Part shown: in pieces, positions 1 to 4,543 of the stretch | How positions within the stretch are numbered: position 1 is the stretch's first letter | Layout of the letters: every line of letters starts with the position of its first letter | The notes under the pieces: model-generated | Seen by the model: the letters and a program-made list of their open reading frames with translations, nothing else | What the model was told of the DNA's origin: nothing | Database searches by the model: none | From: an uncultured Devosia sp. | GTDB lineage: Bacteria; Pseudomonadota; Alphaproteobacteria; Rhizobiales; Devosiaceae | Direction: 5' to 3' | NCBI GenBank assembly: GCA_913775215.1 | Contig: CAJYKO010000375.1 | Location: 1-7,723 of the forward strand | DNA length: 7,723 bases | Made by a program: the position numbers and the translations under genes

Positions 1-495
1 AATCACCTCGCCAACAACGTCATCTTTTCGCTGATCCGCGAGGATGGGCGGACGAAGATTCCGGAACGGGCCTGGGACTTGATCATGACGATCAGGCGGC
101 AGGCGTTGACGGCAATGGCCGAGATTGCGCCGGAGCAGGCGAGCTTTGTCTTGACCAATGCCCTGATGGAAGACGATCCGATGGATCGGAAGGCATTTGA
201 CGAGGTCGTTGCGACTTCGGAGAAGCGAAGCGGGGTGTTCGTGCCGGTGATCCTCAAGGCATCGGACGCGGCGCATGCGGTGCGGGTGCCGTCAGCCGAG
301 CGCGAGGCGCGGCTCAAGATGACTGATGTCGAGGGGGCACTGGCGGCGCGGGCGCGGGAAATTCTGCGGGTTACGCATCCCAATCGGTACGATCTCGATA
401 CGTCGGCGATCGAACCGCAGGAGGCGGCGCGGCGGATCATCGCCCATGCCGAGGCGGTGGCTCAGCAATCGGCCTTGAGGGAAGCGACGAGCTGA
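1..495 (+). CDS. C-terminal part of a probable P-loop (AAA_33-like) small kinase; 5' end outside window
   Basis: Open from base 1 in frame 1 to TGA at 493-495, giving 164 residues with no start of its own; the ATG at 79 is internal because the frame is open and protein-like before it. I do not recognise the exact family. The layout resembles the second half of AAA_33-type P-loop kinases: a strand ending in FVLTNAL (49-55), a second strand VPVILKA (81-87) that usually follows a phosphoacceptor region, an Arg/Lys-rich LID-like stretch (R95, R101, R104, K106), and the ending HPNRYDLDTSAIEPQEAARR (126-145), which looks like the 'LDTS...P.E.A..I' close of such kinases. The P-loop itself would lie upstream and cannot be seen, so the substrate is unknown. 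The gene converges with the secreted-protein gene on the other strand, overlapping it by 34 bases. The family assignment is inference; that it is coding is well supported. Confidence 0.6.
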   Translation, partial: NHLANNVIFSLIREDGRTKIPERAWDLIMTIRRQALTAMAEIAPEQASFVLTNALMEDDPMDRKAFDEVVATSEKRSGVFVPVILKASDAAHAVRVPSAEREARLKMTDVEGALAARAREILRVTHPNRYDLDTSAIEPQEAARRIIAHAEAVAQQSALREATS

Positions 496-938
496 TCGAC
501 CAAGGGGTCGAGTGTGCTGCGATCGGTCTGGGCATAGTCGAGACGGAGCGCGGCATAGGCCTTGCCATCGCAGAGGGCAATCATGTGCTGCTTGAGCACG
601 CGATCCGTCTTGGCGCCGGACCATGTGGCCCAGGTCGGTGTCGTCGAGCGCTCAGTGACGCCCCAGCCGGAGGCCATGTCTGCGGCGAGCTGGCCATAGG
701 ATTCGGTTTCAAAACCGCTGGCGCCGAGCGGTGCGGCCCAAACTTTTAGGCGTCCGACGCGGCCATCGAAGAGGAAGGTTTCGCCCGAACCATCGGCGTC
801 AGCGCCCTGGCCTTCGAAGCCGGGCGGGATATCGACGCTGTAGTTGAACGCACGGTTTTCGTAGGCGCTCCAGGTGTCCTGCGCGGTGGCGGGCAGAGCG
901 AGGAGGGCGAGGGCGAGGAGAGGGGCTATGATGCGCAT
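462..938 (-). CDS. small secreted/periplasmic protein of unknown function
   Basis: The product is 158 residues. The N-terminus is a clear Sec signal peptide: MR, then a hydrophobic Leu/Ala core, then PATAQ with likely cleavage after Ala19, so the mature protein of about 139 residues should be exported. The mature part starts with W23, Y26, an N-x-x-F motif (N28-F31) and YSVDIPPGF (33-41), a pattern seen in many uncharacterised alphaproteobacterial envelope proteins. It continues with alternating beta-like segments and a C-terminal amphipathic helix (142-155). Only two cysteines follow the signal peptide (C123 and C158, the last residue), so one disulfide is possible. The ATG at 936-938 has only a weak Shine-Dalgarno sequence, but the signal peptide starts exactly there. 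It lies 52 bases after the CDF transporter gene in the same direction, and its 3' end overlaps the convergent gene. No enzymatic motif is visible and no function is proposed. Confidence 0.75.
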   Translation of the reverse strand: MRIIAPLLALALLALPATAQDTWSAYENRAFNYSVDIPPGFEGQGADADGSGETFLFDGRVGRLKVWAAPLGASGFETESYGQLAADMASGWGVTERSTTPTWATWSGAKTDRVLKQHMIALCDGKAYAALRLDYAQTDRSTLDPLVDQLVASLKADC

Positions 939-966
939 GGCGGGAGATTGCCTGTGGCTGTGGGGT

Positions 967-986
967 TAGGCAAGGGGCCTTGCCTA
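967..986 (-). other. perfect 9-bp hairpin immediately after the CDF gene
   Basis: TAGGCAAGG, two bases GG, then CCTTGCCTA form a perfect inverted repeat of 9 bp per arm. In practice the stem would be 8 bp with a four-base loop. It starts four bases beyond the CDF stop codon and ends 28 bases before the ATG of the secreted-protein gene. No T-run follows on either strand, so it is not a textbook intrinsic terminator. It could end or stabilise the CDF transcript, or act as a weak terminator between the two genes. Confidence 0.45.
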
Positions 987-990
987 TCGC

Positions 991-1887
991 CTAGAGCACG
1001 ACGATCCCCGCATGCTTCGCCTTGTTCTCCGGCTCGACATGGATGGTGATCTGGACGTCTTCGACCGCTTCTCGCAGCTTGGCTTCGATGTCGTCGCAGA
1101 TTTTGTGGGCGGTATCGACAGTCATGGCGCCGGGGACGACGAGGTGAAAATCGATGAAGGTCAGCTTGCCGGCCTGGCGGGTGCGGATGTCGTGGGCTTC
1201 GATGGCGCCATCGGCGTTCTGGGCGATGACATCCCGAATGGATTTTTGGGTTTCGGGCGGTACGGCGACGTCCATAAGGCCGCCGACGCTTTCGCGGATG
1301 ACGCCCCAGCCGGACCAGAGAATGTTGAGCGCGACGAGGGCCGCAAGGACAGCATCGAGCGCGGCAATGCCGGTCATATAGACGAGCGCGAGGCCCACGA
1401 TGACGCCGAAGGTCGAGACCACATCGGTCATCAGATGCTTTGCGTCGGCAACGAGTGCCGGAGAGCGGACGCGGTTGCCATAACGGCGGAGATAGTGCGC
1501 CCAACCAAGATTGACGAAGGTCGCGACGACGCTAATGGCAATGCCTTCGACGGGCGCCTCGGGCAGCTCGGGATTGATGAAGCCAAAATAGGCTTCACGG
1601 AGGATCAGGATCGCGGCGACGATGATCATGACGCCGACAAGCACGGCCGAAAAGTATTCGGCCTTATGATAGCCATAGGGCAGGGACGCATCGGCCGGGC
1701 GCTGGGAAAGGCGCACGGCGATCAGCGCCAGAATGGCGGTGACGACGTTGACGATCGATTCCAGTGCATCGGAATAAAGCGCGATCGAGCCTGTGAAACG
1801 CCAGGCGAGAAGTTTCAGGCCCAGCACCAGGATGCCGACGCCGAGACTGAGCGCCGCTATGGTCAGCGTTCTATTGGTGACAGCCAT
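991..1887 (-). CDS. cation diffusion facilitator (CDF) family divalent-metal exporter
   Basis: Inner-membrane proton-coupled exporter of a divalent metal such as Zn, Fe, Mn or Co; the exact metal is not decided by sequence. 298 residues, typical for the family, with about six hydrophobic segments up to residue ~195 followed by a cytoplasmic ferredoxin-like dimer domain (~205-288). Aligned by eye with E. coli YiiP, the transport site gives E43 and N47 in TM2 and H151 and D155 in TM5, where YiiP has D45, D49, H153 and D157. The loop site keeps D66 but has L69 and Y73 where YiiP has His. The dimer-interface ligands look kept: H232, H248, H261, H283, with E285 for Asp. The ATG at 1885-1887 is chosen because GGAG lies 8 bases upstream; an upstream GTG at 1933-1935 would add 16 hydrophilic residues. 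It lies 187 bases after cobU and 52 before the secreted-protein gene, all on one strand. Confidence 0.93.
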   Translation of the reverse strand: MAVTNRTLTIAALSLGVGILVLGLKLLAWRFTGSIALYSDALESIVNVVTAILALIAVRLSQRPADASLPYGYHKAEYFSAVLVGVMIIVAAILILREAYFGFINPELPEAPVEGIAISVVATFVNLGWAHYLRRYGNRVRSPALVADAKHLMTDVVSTFGVIVGLALVYMTGIAALDAVLAALVALNILWSGWGVIRESVGGLMDVAVPPETQKSIRDVIAQNADGAIEAHDIRTRQAGKLTFIDFHLVVPGAMTVDTAHKICDDIEAKLREAVEDVQITIHVEPENKAKHAGIVVL

Positions 1888-1895
1888 GATTGGAG

Positions 1896-1899
1896 CTCC
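1896..1899 (-). promoter_or_regulatory. ribosome binding site deciding the CDF start
   Basis: GGAG on the minus strand, 8 bases before the ATG at 1885-1887. It supports this start over the in-frame GTG 48 bases further upstream. Confidence 0.6.
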
Positions 1900-1968
1900 G
1901 AAATCGGTGAACGCGGCCCTTACCGGCAATGTCACCTGCCCGCAAGTGCTTGTATTTGCGAGTGATTT

Positions 1969-1984
1969 TCAGAAGCATTTCTAA
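1969..1984 (-). promoter_or_regulatory. candidate operator upstream of the CDF gene (Irr/ICE-like near-palindrome)
   Basis: On the minus strand the site reads TTAGAA-ATGC-TTCTGA: two 6-base arms with a single mismatch around a 4-base centre, about 81 bases before the CDF ATG. It resembles the TTAGAA...TTCTAA core of iron-control elements bound by Irr in rhizobia and relatives. The spacing does not match my memory of that element exactly. The location before a metal exporter gives the resemblance some weight; the regulator is a guess. Confidence 0.25.
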
Positions 1985-2012
1985 CTAGGGTCGCACAGGG
2001 CAAGCCCTTGAT

Positions 2013-2034
2013 CCCACATGCTTTCTTTTGTGGG
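2013..2034. other. 6-bp inverted repeat in the cobU-CDF gap
   Basis: CCCACA and TGTGGG flank a 10-base loop in the 187-base gap between cobU and the CDF gene. There is no adjacent T-run, so a terminator is not supported. A T7 run does occur nearer the cobU stop (minus strand, around 2064-2070) but without a GC stem in front of it. The role of this repeat, if any, is unknown. Confidence 0.2.
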
Positions 2035-2074
2035 TCGCTGCGTCCGCTTCAATAAAGGCGTGAAAAAAATTCTG

Positions 2075-2605
2075 TCAGTTTTCGAACGGCGTCTCGCCCT
2101 TGAGGGTGAGCGGCAGGCCGGCGGCGATAAAATAGACATCGTCGCAGATTTCGGCGAGCCGCTGATGGGCAGACCCGGCGAGATCGCGGAACGTGCGGGT
2201 CAGTGGATCTTCGGGGCTGATGCCGAGACCAAGTTCATTGCTCACGAGCACGATTTTTGAGGCTTTGAATTCGACAAGCGTGGCGCAAAGTTCGCTGACG
2301 GCAGTCGCGACATCTTCGCCCGATATTAGCATGTTGTTGATCCACAGCGTCAGGCAATCAACCAGGATGACATCGTGCTCTTCACCCGCCTGAAGAATGG
2401 CTCGCGAAATGTGCATGGGCTCCTCATATAGAGCAAACTGGCTAGCCCGGCGGGCGCGATGGCTTTGCACGCGGTCGCGCATGTCATCATCGAGCGCGTC
2501 GGTGGTCGCGAGATAAAGCGGTTTGCTGCCTGAACGCAGAGCCAGACGTTCGGCAAAGGCGGTCTTGCCAGACCGTGCTCCACCCAGAATCAATGTATGC
2601 CGCAT
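2075..2605 (-). CDS. cobU: bifunctional adenosylcobinamide kinase / adenosylcobinamide-phosphate guanylyltransferase
   Basis: Cytoplasmic enzyme of late cobalamin assembly and cobinamide salvage. It phosphorylates adenosylcobinamide and then transfers GMP from GTP to give adenosylcobinamide-GDP, the substrate of cobalamin synthase. In alphaproteobacteria the gene is often named cobP. 176 residues, full length for the family. Visible motifs: Walker A GGARSGKT (8-15); ATTDALDDDM (33-42), including D40-D41; the basic stretch with H49, aligned by eye with the guanylylated His46 of Salmonella CobU; Walker B-like VILVDCLTLWINN (79-91); and VSNELGLGISPEDPLTRTFR (121-140), a family signature. The ATG at 2603-2605 is preceded by a strong GGAGGA. 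An upstream TTG would only add a basic 14-residue tail. No other B12 gene is in the window and I find no convincing cobalamin riboswitch in front of it. It is divergent from the DUF2161 gene. Confidence 0.96.
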   Translation of the reverse strand: MRHTLILGGARSGKTAFAERLALRSGSKPLYLATTDALDDDMRDRVQSHRARRASQFALYEEPMHISRAILQAGEEHDVILVDCLTLWINNMLISGEDVATAVSELCATLVEFKASKIVLVSNELGLGISPEDPLTRTFRDLAGSAHQRLAEICDDVYFIAAGLPLTLKGETPFEN

Positions 2606-2612
2606 GGAAGTT

Positions 2613-2618
2613 TCCTCC
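2613..2618 (-). promoter_or_regulatory. ribosome binding site of cobU
   Basis: GGAGGA on the minus strand, 7 bases before the ATG at 2603-2605. It is a near-consensus Shine-Dalgarno sequence and fixes the start at Met-Arg-His rather than at the upstream TTG. Confidence 0.7.
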
Positions 2619-2753
2619 GCATGCCGCCGCCACCAGCGCGGCAGCAAGACGTTTCAAAACCATCTGCGGGGCCGAGATGTTCCCTGGTCTCGTGAAATGG
2701 ACGGGGTTTGCTGTCCTTAGTGAGAGACTCAGTTAGATGAGGCGCAAACGCAT

Positions 2754-3419
2754 ATGGATATGGACGCGCCCATGGCCGAGACCGACCTCTATCTGCCGCT
2801 CAAGGCCTTTATGGAAAGTGCCGGCTATGTGGTCAAGGGCGAGGTCAATGGGTGCGATCTGGTCGGCGTGACCAATGACGATCCGCCAGTGATCGTCGTC
2901 TGCGAAATGAAACTGGCCTTCAATCTCGAGCTCGTTATGCAGGCTGTGCAGCGCGCGACCTATACCGACGAAGTTTGGCTCGCCGCGCGGGCGGCGAAAA
3001 CGGCGAAGGGACGCGAGCATGATGCGCGGTTTCGTAATCTCTGCCGGCGACTAGGTTTTGGGATGCTGACCGTGTCAGAAGCCGGACTGATCAATGTCGT
3101 GGTTGCGCCGTTCGCGGTAACCCCGCGCAAGGATGCCAAGAAGCGCTCGCGCCTGCTCGATGAGCACAAGCGGCGCATCGGCGATCCGCAAAAGGGCGGC
3201 GGACGCGGCAAGCCGATCATGACGGCCTATCGGCAGGACTGCATCATTTGCGCAACCGCACTTTTGAGCGGGCCGCAAAGCCCGAAGCAATTGAAGGCAT
3301 TGGTGGCGCGAGCGCCGACCATTCTGCAGAGCAATGTCTATGGATGGTTCGTTCGGGAAAGCCGGGGCATCTATGGGCTAACCGATCTCGGCCGGGCCGC
3401 TGTGCAGCCAGGCGAATGA
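2754..3419 (+). CDS. DUF2161 protein, putative PD-(D/E)XK-fold phosphodiesterase
   Basis: 221 residues, matching my recollection of the DUF2161 family, which is classed as a putative PD-(D/E)XK nuclease-fold phosphodiesterase; no function is established that I know of. The fold signature is readable: an ETDLYLPLKAFME helix (9-21), E30, the active-site aspartate D35 in NGCDLVGV (32-39), a strand ending in E51-M-K53 (the ExK motif) and Q63 in the next helix (VMQAVQRA, 61-68). A basic stretch (about 124-153, many Lys/Arg plus a GGGRGK loop) separates this from a C-terminal region (165-217) that looks like a small winged helix ending in YGLTDLGRAAV (207-217). Together they suggest a DNA- or RNA-acting protein. 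The ATG at 2754 has GAGG 11 bases upstream, slightly long; ATGs at 2760 and 2772 are alternatives. It is divergent from cobU and separated by 170 bases from the sugar operon, so it is probably a single-gene unit. Confidence 0.85.
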   Translation: MDMDAPMAETDLYLPLKAFMESAGYVVKGEVNGCDLVGVTNDDPPVIVVCEMKLAFNLELVMQAVQRATYTDEVWLAARAAKTAKGREHDARFRNLCRRLGFGMLTVSEAGLINVVVAPFAVTPRKDAKKRSRLLDEHKRRIGDPQKGGGRGKPIMTAYRQDCIICATALLSGPQSPKQLKALVARAPTILQSNVYGWFVRESRGIYGLTDLGRAAVQPGE

Positions 3420-3458
3420 TTGCACCGTCCGCACGAAAAGGTGGTCGTTTTTCTGCCT

Positions 3459-3464
3459 TATACT
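3459..3464 (+). promoter_or_regulatory. possible -10 element ahead of the sugar-kinase/zwf operon
   Basis: TATACT is one base from the sigma-70 -10 consensus and lies in the gap before the operon. No recognisable TTGACA-like -35 stands 16-18 bases upstream, so the promoter assignment is weak. A direct repeat of CTTTCG (3466-3471 and 3481-3486) follows just downstream. Confidence 0.25.
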
Positions 3465-3508
3465 ACTTTCGTCTTAGCGTCTTTCGCACTATGGTCCGCG
3501 CGAAACTG

Positions 3509-3522
3509 ACACCTTAGGGTGT
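3509..3522. promoter_or_regulatory. candidate operator palindrome ACACC-TTAG-GGTGT
   Basis: Perfect 5-bp inverted repeat around a 4-base centre, 68 bases before the kinase start and 45 bases after the TATACT element. It is placed where a repressor of the Entner-Doudoroff operon could act. It does not resemble the HexR box as I know it, and I do not assign a regulator. It could also be chance, since five matched pairs is short. Confidence 0.3.
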
Positions 3523-3578
3523 GGCCGCCTCGGGCGAACGCCGCTTCGCGCCGAATCAAGCAGCCCCATCCCTTTCAC

Positions 3579-3582
3579 GGAG
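3579..3582 (+). promoter_or_regulatory. ribosome binding site deciding the GTG start of the BadF-type kinase
   Basis: GGAG with a 7-base spacer before GTG at 3590-3592. The next codons lead directly into the first strand and phosphate loop of the kinase, whereas the in-frame upstream GTG at 3521 would add 23 residues without family character. Confidence 0.65.
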
Positions 3583-3589
3583 AAACCGC

Positions 3590-4531
3590 GTGCCCCGATA
3601 TTATCTTGGCGTTGACGGCGGTGGCACCAATTGCCGCGTGCGTTTGGCCGACGAAAATCTGGTGACGCTGGCCGAAGTGAAAAACGGCCGTTCCAATCTG
3701 CAGATCGATGATGGCGAGCCCGCCTATAAGGCGATCAGCGATGGTACCCGCGATGTCTTCAAGGCCGCCGGGATCGATTATGCCGAAACCGCCAATACCT
3801 ATGCCTGCTTTGGCATGGCGGGTGGCCGCATGGATTCGGCGCGCGCCGAATTCGCCGCACGCGCCTGGCCCTTTGCCGGCGTGACCGTTTATGACGACAT
3901 CGATATTGCCCATGCCGGCGCTCTGGGGGGCGGGGAAGGTGGTGTCGTCATCATCGGCACCGGATCTGCCGCCATGTCGATCGTCGGTGGAAAACGCTAC
4001 CAGGCCGGTGGCTGGGGTTTTCATATCGGCGACCAGATGTCGGGCGCGATCCTTGGCCGTGAACTGGCGCGTTATGCCGTCGAGGCCGAAGATGGTCTTG
4101 TCGAAGGCTCGCCCTTGACCAAGGCGGTGGTCGCAGCGCTGGGCGGGGATAATCAGGCCGTGATGACCTGGTCGTTCGCAACCGCAATGGATCTCAAGCT
4201 TTTGAGCCGCGATGGTACCGAAGGGTGCGACGACGCGCTGATCGGGCGGGCGCCGGGCGAATTCGGCAAGCTCATGCCGCTCTGGTTCGACCATCTCGAA
4301 CAGAACGATCCTGTGGCGCTCAAACTGCTCGACATCCAGATGGGCTATATCGACACCTATGTGCGCTGGTTCAAATCGCACGATGCCAAGGTGATGGCCA
4401 TTGTCGGTGGCCTTGGGCAGCGGCTCTTTCCGCGCCTCACCGACCGCTATGGCGACTTCGTCGCCTTGCCGCAATTCGAGCCCCTGCATGGCGCGGTCAT
4501 CCTCGCCAAGCAAAACACCGCTTCAAACTAG
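3590..4531 (+). CDS. BadF/BadG/BcrA/BcrD-family sugar kinase (glucosamine/N-acetylglucosamine kinase-like)
   Basis: ATP-dependent kinase of the ASKHA fold, probably phosphorylating an amino sugar or hexose at C6. 313 residues from a GTG start, usual for this family. Motifs: phosphate-1 loop YLGVDGGGTNCR (5-16); a likely catalytic aspartate, D103 in VYDDIDIAHAGAL (100-112), at the position of the 'ND' pair in related kinases; phosphate-2 loop VVIIGTGSAAM (119-129); the subfamily signature GGWGFHIGDQMSGAILGREL (140-159), where GDEGSG is more common than GDQMSG; and the adenosine motif VGGLGQRLF (272-280). It is not an ordinary Glk/ROK glucokinase: the GGWGF..GD segment is that of BadF-type GlcNAc/GlcN kinases. 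The zwf GTG begins 12 bases after its stop, and the zwf ribosome site overlaps that stop, so the two are surely co-transcribed. The context argues for feeding a hexose 6-phosphate into the pathway encoded downstream. Substrate not provable from sequence. Confidence 0.88.
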   Translation: MPRYYLGVDGGGTNCRVRLADENLVTLAEVKNGRSNLQIDDGEPAYKAISDGTRDVFKAAGIDYAETANTYACFGMAGGRMDSARAEFAARAWPFAGVTVYDDIDIAHAGALGGGEGGVVIIGTGSAAMSIVGGKRYQAGGWGFHIGDQMSGAILGRELARYAVEAEDGLVEGSPLTKAVVAALGGDNQAVMTWSFATAMDLKLLSRDGTEGCDDALIGRAPGEFGKLMPLWFDHLEQNDPVALKLLDIQMGYIDTYVRWFKSHDAKVMAIVGGLGQRLFPRLTDRYGDFVALPQFEPLHGAVILAKQNTASN

Positions 4532-4534
4532 GGA
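4530..4534 (+). promoter_or_regulatory. ribosome binding site of zwf overlapping the kinase stop codon
   Basis: AGGGA, 9 bases before the GTG at 4544, shares its first two bases with the kinase TAG (4529-4531). This arrangement suggests translational coupling of zwf to the kinase gene. Confidence 0.5.
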
Positions 4535-4543
4535 CCTTGCCCC

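Noticed and set aside
1888..1935. N-terminal extension of the CDF protein from GTG at 1933-1935
   Set aside because: The internal ATG at 1885-1887 has a well-spaced GGAG and gives the usual CDF N-terminus.
1012..1965. Long plus-strand open frame (317 codons) opposite the CDF gene
   Set aside because: It is the antisense shadow of a clear CDF transporter: composition is dominated by Asp/Gly/Arg, with no family motif and no ribosome site.
2064..2074. Intrinsic terminator after cobU (T7 run on the minus strand)
   Set aside because: The T-run is real but no GC-rich stem stands immediately before it.
2606..2647. N-terminal extension of CobU from a TTG at 2645-2647
   Set aside because: GGAGGA lies directly before the ATG at 2603-2605, and family members start just before the P-loop as here.
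2606..2753. Cobalamin riboswitch in front of cobU
   Set aside because: Fragments such as GGGAAC and CCCCGCA occur, but the ordered core and the conserved ACTG-type box are absent and the gap is short for the element.
3435..3452. Terminator after the DUF2161 gene (GAAAA...TTTTC)
   Set aside because: Only a short A-T stem is possible, with no GC stem before the T-run.
3521..3589. Upstream GTG start for the sugar kinase
   Set aside because: It begins inside the ACACC-TTAG-GGTGT palindrome, adds 23 residues without family likeness, and the GTG at 3590 has a good GGAG.
3575..4513. Long minus-strand open frame (312 codons) opposite the sugar kinase
   Set aside because: Antisense shadow in high-GC DNA. 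The plus strand carries all kinase motifs, and the minus product has no recognisable domain.
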